Of a DNA stretch of 16,904 nt, positions 6,573-15,200 are shown piece after piece. Source of the stretch: an uncultured Eubacterium sp. (GTDB taxonomy: Bacteria > Bacillota > Clostridia > Lachnospirales > Lachnospiraceae); NCBI GenBank assembly GCA_910584065.1, contig CAJTZN010000052.1, forward strand, positions 4,760-21,663, given 5' to 3'. Both the position numbers and the translations under genes were made by a program. A model generated the notes under the pieces. It saw only the letters and a list, made by a program, of their open reading frames with translations. It had not been told where the DNA came from and searched no databases. Positions within the stretch are counted from its first letter, which is position 1. Each line of letters starts with the position of its first letter.

Positions 6573-7532
6573 ATGAGGCAGAGGAGAATGGATCAGGCAA
6601 AAAGAGTATGTTTTTTTTCAGGGGTATTCCAGCTGGCGGCGGGCATCAGTTTTTTGTCCCTGCCATTGTTCCAGCGGGTGATACTGAATTATCCGGCGGA
6701 TTATATCGGGGGATGGCAGATGATCGCTGGATATGTAGTTAAAATGGATGTGCTGGAACGAGCGGAGGATGCGATGGGAATATCGCTGCTTCTATTATTT
6801 CTCGGCAGCTGCATACTGGTCCTCGTCTGCGCTGCTGGGACAGTGACTTCTTGGATCCCCCGCGTTCCGCCGGTTGTTTCCGCCATTTTATCCTTGGCGG
6901 GGATTGCGGCCGGAGCGGTATTGTATGAGTATGCCGGTCGAGGGATCCCGGAGTCGGGGTTTGAGTTTTGGCGTTTTTGGTACATATCGCCCGGATGTCT
7001 TGCTGCGGCTGCCGTCATCGGTTTTGTATCGGCTGGTATGCGGGTATGTGCAAAAAAGAAAGAAACGCAGCAAACCGGGCATGAAAAACTGCCCGGTCTT
7101 TCAGAACAGATGGAACATAAAAAATATTACCAGATAGTAGAGAAGGAACCGGCGGCCGGACCGGAGAAAAAACAGGAGGAAAAACCACTTCGGCCGTATA
7201 CACCGGGCAGCGCGCCGCGGGGCGTCATGGTAGGACTGACAGGCGTGTATGCCGGGGAGGAAATACCGCTCCGGCCGGGCGAGACAATCCGGGTCGGACG
7301 CGATGCGGAGAGTAACCTGGTCTTTGATAAGCGGGCACCGCGCGTGAGCAGGCATCATTGTGAGATCACATGGAATCCGGAGAGCCAGAATTACAGCATC
7401 GTAGATACATCGACGAACGGCACATTTAAAAACGGTTCGGAAAATTGTCTTCCTCAGAACATGAATATTGTTCTGGAGGTGGGGTGTACGCTTAGTCTGG
7501 GAAGTGATGATAATATGTTCCGGCTCGAGTAG
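6573..7532 (+). CDS. Multi-pass membrane protein with C-terminal FHA domain
   Basis: The product has up to 319 aa. Four hydrophobic segments (about residues 12-33, 65-93, 95-118 and 135-160) anchor it in the membrane, followed by a charged linker rich in Lys and Glu. A cytoplasmic FHA domain spans about 210-319: VGRD with G242-R243, S259-R-H-H262 and DTSTNGTFKNG. The domain is complete, so it should bind phosphothreonine and may bring a phosphorylated partner to the membrane. The membrane part matches no family I recognise. The start is uncertain: the ATG at 6573 has only a weak upstream site, while an in-frame ATG at 6588 (MDQAKRVCFF) follows GAGGAG at very short spacing. It lies between the second zinc ribbon-FHA gene and the kinase gene. 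Confidence 0.85.
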   Translation: MRQRRMDQAKRVCFFSGVFQLAAGISFLSLPLFQRVILNYPADYIGGWQMIAGYVVKMDVLERAEDAMGISLLLLFLGSCILVLVCAAGTVTSWIPRVPPVVSAILSLAGIAAGAVLYEYAGRGIPESGFEFWRFWYISPGCLAAAAVIGFVSAGMRVCAKKKETQQTGHEKLPGLSEQMEHKKYYQIVEKEPAAGPEKKQEEKPLRPYTPGSAPRGVMVGLTGVYAGEEIPLRPGETIRVGRDAESNLVFDKRAPRVSRHHCEITWNPESQNYSIVDTSTNGTFKNGSENCLPQNMNIVLEVGCTLSLGSDDNMFRLE

Positions 7533-7559
7533 TACGAAGATGGAGAAAAGGGGAGCGAC

Positions 7560-9848
7560 ATGACAAGTGAATTATGTTTAAACTGCTTTAGCGTAAAAGG
7601 AAAGTATGATGTGTGCCCGTATTGCGGCTATGTGGAACAAACGCCGCCCAGGCAGGCGCATTACCTGACGCCGGGAATGGTCCTGTATAATCAGTACATC
7701 GTTGGTACGGCAGTAGGTGATGGCGGTTTTGGCATTACTTATAAATGTTATGATACGATCCTGGGTGTGATCGTAGCGGTAAAGGAGTTCTATCCGGCCG
7801 GTCTTGTGAACCGGGCGCCCGGAGAGAAAAGGGTGGGCGTCCTGTCCGGCGAAAAGGAGGCGGAGTACGACATACAGCTAAAGCGTTTCCTGATGGAGGC
7901 AAAAAGCACAGCGCAGTTTGAAAAGGCAAAGGATATTGTAAACGTCTACAACTATTTTGAAGAAAACAATACGGCGTACATTGTCATGGAATTTATCGAG
8001 GGCGTGCTGCTAAAAGAATATATCGCCGACCGCGGGCGCATGGAACAGGATACGGCACTGGCCGTTATCACGCCCGTGATCGAGGCAGTTAAAAAAATCC
8101 ACGCCAGCGGCATCCTCCACCGCGACCTGAGTCCGGACAATATATTCATTGCAGGAGACGAGACAATTAAAGTATTTGATTTTGGTGCGGCGAAGTTTAG
8201 TGAGGAGGATGATTCGGCGCCTGTCGCAGCCGTGATCAAAGAGGGGTATGCGCCGCCGGAGCAGTACCGGGCAAATGGAAAACAGGGATTTTTTACGGAT
8301 ATTTACGCGGTGGGGGCGATCCTGTACGAGATGGTCACGGGGATCCGCCCGATGGAAGGGTCCGAACGCCTTGTGAAAGATGAGCTGAAATCGCCGCGCG
8401 CACTCGGTATCCAGATCGACGAAAACCTGGACCGCGCCATTATGGAAGCGCTGGCAGTAAAAACGGAACTGCGGTTTCAGAGCATCCAGTATTTTCAGGA
8501 AGCTGTCGAAGGAAAGCGCATGGCAGAATATCCGGAAGATAAATTAAAGAAACGGAAGCGCAGGAGAAACTGGACGATCGCCTTGTCGGCTGCCGTCGTA
8601 TTCGTCGGCGCAGTATTGGCGGGACTGTTTATGACCGTTCTCAAACCGCAGAACGAAATGATAGATTCGGTGCTGACGGAGGACAGTATCGTCGTCTGGG
8701 TTGACAGCGACGAGATGAAAGAGAAAGTGGATCAGATCGTCGAGAATAATTTTTATTCCGGCACGGGAACCGACGAGTGGGGCGACAATAAAAACATTCA
8801 GGTGACCTGTGAGGCGAAGGCGGTTCCGGAATATGAACAAGCGCTGGCACAGGCCAGGGATGCCGGGGTGATGCCGGACTTGTACATGACGGACCATATA
8901 AGCGATCCGAAAGCGTTTCCGGCGCTGGAGCTGAACGATACGGTCGTAGCAGCCCTGGATGAGGACGATTACTATTATGTGAGCGGGTATGAACGCGCAT
9001 TCAAACGGGCGGACCAGATGCCGCTTGGATTCGACGTGCTGACGTACTATGCAAAAAAAATGCCGGATGGCTCGCAGGGGGCGGGATGGAATACGGCGGT
9101 GGAAAACAGGACGATCGATTTCGGGGATGTGCTGGCGGCGGCCGAACAGGAGGGAAGCCAGGAAACGCTGAAAGTCGGGGCGTTGGCAAAAGCATTATAT
9201 CTGATGGATCCCTCATGGTTTTCCGAGGGGAAGGTTTCGCCAAACGGACAGCTTGTAAACAATATCGAGAGGCTTGCTAAGCTGCGGCAGGGAGTTTCCG
9301 GCTATACGGGAGAAGTCAATGCGGTTTCTTACCGCGGCGAGGTTTTCGGCGATGTCGGGGCAGACGAAAACTATGAGGCGGCGTTTGTGACGAAAAATGG
9401 AAAAATACTGATTACATTTGAGGACTGTTTTGCCGTCAGCAGTTCAAGTACAAAAAACAAGCAGACGGCCTGTGAACGGCTTTTGTATGTGATGCTCTCA
9501 ACACAGCCGCAGCAGACGATCTATCAGGCGTATAATGGAAAGCACGGCATTCCGTTGAATATGGAAGCGGCCGAAGGCATAAACAGGGAGACCGGGGAAG
9601 GAGAAAATAAAGGTTTTTACAAATTTAATCCGAAGTTTGAAGCATTAGAAAAGCTGATTGCTGACCGCATCGAGTGTGAGTGTATCGGGGATGGTATCGG
9701 GGAAATGAAGCTGTTTTCGGAAGCGATCGAGGAACGGGTCATGTCATCCGGAACCGTCACGCACGATGGCATTTCTGCGTTCTGCCAGCAGTACGCAGAA
9801 GGGCAGGGATCAGGCAGCCAGGAAGCAGAACCAGGAGGGGCACAATGA
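7560..9848 (+). CDS. Transmembrane Ser/Thr protein kinase with solute-binding-protein-like ectodomain
   Basis: The 762-aa product starts with a zinc ribbon of two CxxC pairs (CLNC, CPYC; residues 6-23). A Hanks-type kinase domain follows: glycine loop GDGGFG near 53-58, VAVK with K75, catalytic HRDLSPDN at 187-194, DFG at 207-209 and APPEQY. The catalytic loop has Ser where most Ser/Thr kinases have Lys (HRDLKPEN). One membrane helix lies at about 338-361 after a basic KRKRRR stretch. The outside part, about 375-745, lacks PASTA repeats. It resembles family 1 ABC solute-binding proteins: an opening strand IVVWVDSDEMKEKV, a MPDLYMTD turn, MPLGFDVLTYYAKKM in mid-domain, and a late ITFEDCFAVSSSSTKNK to AYNGKHGIPLNMEA section. 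The kinase may thus sense a small ligand. It overlaps the transporter gene by ATGA. The domain match is by eye. Confidence 0.9.
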   Translation: MTSELCLNCFSVKGKYDVCPYCGYVEQTPPRQAHYLTPGMVLYNQYIVGTAVGDGGFGITYKCYDTILGVIVAVKEFYPAGLVNRAPGEKRVGVLSGEKEAEYDIQLKRFLMEAKSTAQFEKAKDIVNVYNYFEENNTAYIVMEFIEGVLLKEYIADRGRMEQDTALAVITPVIEAVKKIHASGILHRDLSPDNIFIAGDETIKVFDFGAAKFSEEDDSAPVAAVIKEGYAPPEQYRANGKQGFFTDIYAVGAILYEMVTGIRPMEGSERLVKDELKSPRALGIQIDENLDRAIMEALAVKTELRFQSIQYFQEAVEGKRMAEYPEDKLKKRKRRRNWTIALSAAVVFVGAVLAGLFMTVLKPQNEMIDSVLTEDSIVVWVDSDEMKEKVDQIVENNFYSGTGTDEWGDNKNIQVTCEAKAVPEYEQALAQARDAGVMPDLYMTDHISDPKAFPALELNDTVVAALDEDDYYYVSGYERAFKRADQMPLGFDVLTYYAKKMPDGSQGAGWNTAVENRTIDFGDVLAAAEQEGSQETLKVGALAKALYLMDPSWFSEGKVSPNGQLVNNIERLAKLRQGVSGYTGEVNAVSYRGEVFGDVGADENYEAAFVTKNGKILITFEDCFAVSSSSTKNKQTACERLLYVMLSTQPQQTIYQAYNGKHGIPLNMEAAEGINRETGEGENKGFYKFNPKFEALEKLIADRIECECIGDGIGEMKLFSEAIEERVMSSGTVTHDGISAFCQQYAEGQGSGSQEAEPGGAQ

Positions 9849-12247
9849 AAAACGAGAATATAGGCACGCAGACGATGTATGTTCCGCCGGGAGGCCTATA
9901 TGCATCCGGCACCGACCGGATGGTTGTGGTGACAGGGGGAAACGTGTGGGATTACGATCTGCACGCATTGGGTAAGAAACGGTTCACCGTCGGGAGGAGC
10001 GGCGGGCAGGCGGATATCACCATACCTTCCCCGGGAGTGTCGTCCACACACCTCCGGATCCAATATGACGAAAACGGGGTTCTCCATGTCGCGGACGTGG
10101 GCAGCACGAACGGAACGTATCTCTACAGCGGGAATGAATATCTCCGCATCCAGCCGAAAAAATATGTCCGGATGAGCGGTGCGGAACTTATTTTACGTAT
10201 TGATTCTTCGACCCGGGATGCCGACAGTTCGGTACTGATCGTGATCACAAGTGAACAGGGCGGCGGAAACTGGATCCATATGCCTTTGGAACAGGGAAAT
10301 ACGACGCTCGGCCGCGGTACGGAGAATGATATTGTCATGGATTCCCCGGCATTTTCCCGCAAACATGCGGTGTTTTGCCGGCAGGGCGACCAGATTGCAG
10401 TCATGGACTGCAAAAGCATGAATGGGATTTACATAAATGGAAGGCGTCTGCTCGCACCCGAAGTGCTGCATGAGAAAGACGTGCTTCAGATTGCCGGGAG
10501 CCTGTTTATCCTGACGGGCCACTCGATTTTATTTCAAAAAGAGGCAAACGGCGTATCGGTCCGCATGGATAATATTTCGAAAGTTGTCGGGAGTGGGAGC
10601 CGGGAAAAGGCGATCCTGCAGCATGTGTCGTGTGAGATCGGCAGCAATGAATTTGTCGCTATCATCGGCGGGAGCGGTGCAGGAAAGACGACGGTCATGA
10701 ATGCGATGAGCGGTTTTGACCCCGATGTGTTCGGCTCGGTGTACTGCAATGGGATCGACCTGCATCGGAACTTTTCCACGCTGAAAAACATGATCGGTTT
10801 CGTGCCGCAGCAGGACATCATTTATGAGAACCTGACACTGCGCAGTATGCTTACCTATACGGCGAAACTGAAAATGGCGTCTGACGTGTCCGCGGATGAA
10901 AGGGAGCGGCGCATTACGAAAGTGCTTGAGATGGTTGCCCTGGCAGAACACGGCCGGACATACATACGGAAACTGAGCGGCGGGCAGAAAAAGCGCGCCA
11001 GTATCGCTGTGGAGCTGTTAGCCGATCCGGGACTGTTTTTTCTCGACGAGCCGACGAGCGGTCTGGATCCGGACACCGAACAGAGCCTGATGCACACGCT
11101 CGCCGTCCTCTCGAAAAATGAGGGGAAGACGATCATCATGGTGACGCATACGACGCAGAGCATCCATCTGTGTGACAAGGTGATTTTTATGGGCCCTGGC
11201 GGAAAAATATGTTACTGCGGTCCTCCGGCCGGGATTGCGCAGCATTTCGGAAAGCAGGATCTGGTTGAAGTATACAGTGAACTGGCGGGCAATGCGGACG
11301 TCTGGAATGAATATTACCTGCAAAATTATGTGAAGAAAAGTGCGGGGGGGACGCAGACGCCGTCTGCAGACATACCAGCCGGATACCGGAGGTCGGGTGC
11401 TTCCCCGCTCCGCCAGCTCGCCGTTCTGACTGCCCGGTACTGCTCGCTGATCGCACACGATGTGCAGAGGCTGTGCCTGCTGTTTTTACAGCCGGTGCTG
11501 ATCGCGCTTTTGCTCCTCGTTGTGGCAAATGAAAAGATTTTTATTACATATGAAGACACGCAGTCGATGATGTTTGCACTCGCCTGTTCGGGCATCTGGA
11601 TCGGTATGTTCAATACGATACAGGAAGTCTGCAAGGAACGGGCGATTCTGAAACGGGAATACATGGGGAATTTGAACCTTGTTTCCTATATATTATCAAA
11701 ATTTGCCGTGCAGGCGGTCATCTGTCTGGTCCAGACGGGGATCCTTGTCTTTACATTTCTCTCACTCGTTGAGAATGAAACCGGGGACGGCCTGTTTGGC
11801 AGCGGCGCATATGCGGACTGGGAGATCGGTTTGAGCGTGTACCTGACGATTTTTGCGTCTGCGGCGATGGGACTCATCATTTCCTCGCTCGTGCGGAATG
11901 CCGACCGGGCGATGGCGGTTTCGCCGTTTGTGCTTATCGTACAGCTCCTGTTTTCAGGTGCGATCTTTACGCTTCCCGAGGGAGCCGGCGAATGGTTTTC
12001 CCGGCTGACCGTCAGCCGGTGGGCGATGGAGTGTTTGGGAGACATTACGGATCTGAACGGCCTGCCGCGGCGGATGGCATATGAAGACGAGGCGCTGGCG
12101 GCGCTGATCCCGCCGCACTACGATGATCTGTATGCGCGGGGCGCGGCGCATCTGTGGCATATATGGGTCGTACTCGGTGCGGTGGCAGTCGTGTGCGGCG
12201 TGATCAGCGTGGTAGTGCTGCGGAGCCTGAAGAAGGATCAGAGGTAA
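9845..12247 (+). CDS. FHA-FHA-ABC transporter (ATPase fused to ABC-2 type membrane domain), Rv1747-like
   Basis: The 800-aa product is a half-transporter with two N-terminal FHA domains. FHA1 has VGRS (50-52) and GSTNGTY (about 87-93). FHA2 has LGRG (156-158), SRKH (about 171-174) and SMNGIYING. The ATPase follows: Walker A GGSGAGKTT at 275-283, Q-loop PQQD, signature LSGGQ at 377-381, Walker B LFFLDEP with D401-E402 and H435 in VTHTT. From about 540 six hydrophobic segments form an ABC-2/ABCG-like membrane domain. The order FHA-FHA-ATPase-membrane matches mycobacterial Rv1747, an exporter controlled by the adjacent kinase PknF; here too the kinase gene is immediately upstream. A homodimer exporter gated by phosphorylated partners is likely; the cargo is unknown. 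The start is ATG 9845, with AGGAGGGG at 9833-9840 and an ATGA overlap; longer in-frame extension into the kinase gene has no support. Confidence 0.93.
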   Translation: MKNENIGTQTMYVPPGGLYASGTDRMVVVTGGNVWDYDLHALGKKRFTVGRSGGQADITIPSPGVSSTHLRIQYDENGVLHVADVGSTNGTYLYSGNEYLRIQPKKYVRMSGAELILRIDSSTRDADSSVLIVITSEQGGGNWIHMPLEQGNTTLGRGTENDIVMDSPAFSRKHAVFCRQGDQIAVMDCKSMNGIYINGRRLLAPEVLHEKDVLQIAGSLFILTGHSILFQKEANGVSVRMDNISKVVGSGSREKAILQHVSCEIGSNEFVAIIGGSGAGKTTVMNAMSGFDPDVFGSVYCNGIDLHRNFSTLKNMIGFVPQQDIIYENLTLRSMLTYTAKLKMASDVSADERERRITKVLEMVALAEHGRTYIRKLSGGQKKRASIAVELLADPGLFFLDEPTSGLDPDTEQSLMHTLAVLSKNEGKTIIMVTHTTQSIHLCDKVIFMGPGGKICYCGPPAGIAQHFGKQDLVEVYSELAGNADVWNEYYLQNYVKKSAGGTQTPSADIPAGYRRSGASPLRQLAVLTARYCSLIAHDVQRLCLLFLQPVLIALLLLVVANEKIFITYEDTQSMMFALACSGIWIGMFNTIQEVCKERAILKREYMGNLNLVSYILSKFAVQAVICLVQTGILVFTFLSLVENETGDGLFGSGAYADWEIGLSVYLTIFASAAMGLIISSLVRNADRAMAVSPFVLIVQLLFSGAIFTLPEGAGEWFSRLTVSRWAMECLGDITDLNGLPRRMAYEDEALAALIPPHYDDLYARGAAHLWHIWVVLGAVAVVCGVISVVVLRSLKKDQR

Positions 12248-12271
12248 GTAATGATTTTTTAAGGAGGGAAA

Positions 12272-15200
12272 ATGGATATGAAATATGGAGGAAAATGCCT
12301 GGAGCGTCTGGTGCGGAGAAGAGTGGCAGTTATCCTTGTTCTTTCTCTGGTTTTAGGAATGCTGCCAGCGAGAGGGGCATCGGTCAGCAGGGCGGAAGAA
12401 GGGGAGGCTGGGACACCAGCTTTGAGTAATCCCCGTGTGTCGGATGATGTAACGACATGGGACTGTATCTATTTTGGAAATTACTGGCAGAGTGACACGA
12501 ATGGAGATGGGAAAGCGGATCAGGATGATGAAAAAGAACCGATCAAGTGGAGGGTTCTATCCGTAGACGGGGACGATGCGTTTCTCCTGGCGGATCGGAA
12601 TCTGGATTGCCAGCCGTATAGCGATAAGGACGGGGACGTTACATGGGAGACGAGCACGCTGCGGACTTGGCTGAATGATACATTTTTGAACAATGCCTTT
12701 TCGGCTTCCGAACAGACAGCGATCAAAAGCACACAGTTGAAAACAGCGATAATTCTGGATGATGGGACAGAAGGGGAAAATGACACGACAGATCAGGTGT
12801 ACCTTCTTTCCAAAGAAGAGGTAACGAATGAGAATTATGGTTTTTCCGCTTCAGATGAGAAAGCATTAAACAGAAGTGCAAGGGATACAGCATACGCAAA
12901 AGAACAAAGGGAAGTATTATCATCATCCTCATCATCTTTGATTAATGAGGATGCGATGATGGGAAATGGAGCTTGGTGGCTCCGGTCGCCTGGTGGGGTT
13001 AGTAGTCAGGCCGCCTACGTGGACTACGATGGCGAAGCGAACGGGTTTGGCATTAAGGTCAGCAATGGATATGTCGCTGTTCGGCCCGCATTGCATGTAA
13101 ATCTATCATCTGTTTTGGAATGGTCATCAGCAGGTACGATGGCATCGGACAAAACAGTAGTTGTGCCATCGGCTTCACCAATGGCCCCGTCCGAACAGCC
13201 GACGGCGACACCGTCTGCATCGCCATTTCCCACGATAAATCCATCGTATGCAGGATTACAAAATCCCCGCATCAATGGCAGTGTCACGACATGGGACTGT
13301 ATTTATTTTGGGAATTACTGGCAGAGTGATACGGATAGAGACGGTACGGCAGATGAGGATGATGAAAAGGAACCGATCAAGTGGAGGATCCTGTCGATCG
13401 ACGGTGATGATGCGTTTCTCGTGGCAGATCAGAATCTGGAATGCCAGCCGTACAACGATACATATGACAAAGTCACATGGGAGACGAGCACGCTGCGGAC
13501 CTGGCTGAATGATACGTTTTTGAACAAAGCCTTTTCAACTTCGGAACAGGCGGCGATAAAAAATACGGCGGTCATAAATAACGACAATCCTGATGATGGA
13601 ACAGAAGAGGGAACGGAAACGACAGACAAGGTATATCTGCTTTCCGGCGAAGAGGTGATAAACCGGGCGTATGGTTTTTCTACCTTAGGCAATAAAGAAG
13701 CAGAAAACAGAATGGCTCTGAATACCGCATATACAAAAAAGAAAGGAGCCTATACAGAGTATGAAGGAAATGGCAATTGGTGGCTGCGCTCGTCTGCAGC
13801 TGTCCAAAGGGCTTCTTATGTGAAATATAATGGCTACGTGTATCAGGATTCTTACAGCGTCACAAGTGAAAATATCGCTATCCGTCCTGCCCTGCACCTC
13901 AATCTGTCTTATGTTTCGCAGTGGTCGAAAGCTGGTACCGTGGCATCGAACGGAGAAGTAGTCGAACCGACACCGCCGCCGACCGTACCGCCGGTTGTGA
14001 CACCGGTACCCACGAAAAACCCGCTGTATACGGATATAAAAGAACCCCGTGTGTCAGGTACTGTCACGACATGGGACTGTGTCTATTTTGGAAATTACTG
14101 GCAGAATGATACGGACGGAGACGGCATAGCAGATCAGGATGATGAAAAAGAGCCGATTAAGTGGAGGGTTCTTTCAGTAGTGGGAGATGATATGTTTCTC
14201 CTGGCAGATCAAAATTTGGACTGTCAAAAGTACAACGATACGTATGAGAAAGTTACATGGGAGACGAGCACACTGCGGACTTGGCTGAATGGTTCCTTTT
14301 TCAACGATGCCTTTACCGTTTCTGAACGGGCGGCGATCAACAGGACAAAAGTCATAAATAGCGACAATCCGGATAAGGGGACAGGGGGAGGAAAAGATAC
14401 GATAGATCAGGTGTACCTGCTTTCCATTGAGGAGGTGACGAACCGAGCGTATGGCTTTTCTTCTTCGGGCGATAAAGAAGCACAAAATAGAGAGGCTTGT
14501 AACACGGCATATACAGAAAAGAGAGGGGCCTATACAACGACAGGATCCAGAGATGAAAGAAATGGCAGATGGTGGCTCCGGTCGCTCGGCAACTACTCTA
14601 GCTATGGTTATTATTCCTCCTATGTGGGGAACAACGGCTATGTGAACCTGAGCGGCGGCTCTGTCAATAGTGATACTTGTGCCGTCCGTCCCGCCCTGCA
14701 TCTCAATCTGTCAGCCGTTTCGGGATTGAGGCGGGCAGGAACGGTGGCATCGGATGGAACAGTAATCGAGCCGACAGCACCGCCAACGGTGCCGCCGTCC
14801 ATGACACCGGTACCTACGACAAATCCAATGTTTGCGGATATACAATCCCCGCGTGTGTCGGATGATGTTACGACATGGAGCTGTATTTATTTTGGAAATT
14901 ACTGGCAGAATAATCTGGATGAAGACGACATGGAGTATGAAGACGATACAGCGTATGAAAAGCAACCGATCAAGTGGAGAGTCCTTTCCGTAGTAGGGGA
15001 CGATGTGTTTCTCATGGCAGATCAGAATCTGGATGCCCGGTATTATCACGAAATGAGCGAGGAAGTCACATGGGAGGAAAGTGAACTGCGGGAATGGCTA
15101 AATGATACGTTTTTAAACGATGCCTTTTCGGTTTCTGAACAGATGGCGATAAAAAGTACCAGCGTGATCAATAGCGATAACCCGGATGATGGGACAGAGG

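Noticed and set aside
9680..9844. Longer N-terminus for the FHA-ABC transporter
   Set aside because: This 55-codon extension lies wholly inside the kinase gene and has no ribosome binding site, while the ATG at 9845 has AGGAGGGG and an ATGA overlap.
7560..9848. PrkC/Stk1-type PASTA kinase
   Set aside because: There are no PASTA repeats after the membrane helix; the extracellular region is a single large solute-binding-like domain.
1672..12247. Type VI or type VII secretion locus
   Set aside because: Kinase, PP2C, FHA and VWA parts recall type VI regulation, and FHA domains occur in the type VII ATPase, but no sheath, tube, baseplate, WXG100, YukD or FtsK-like gene is present.
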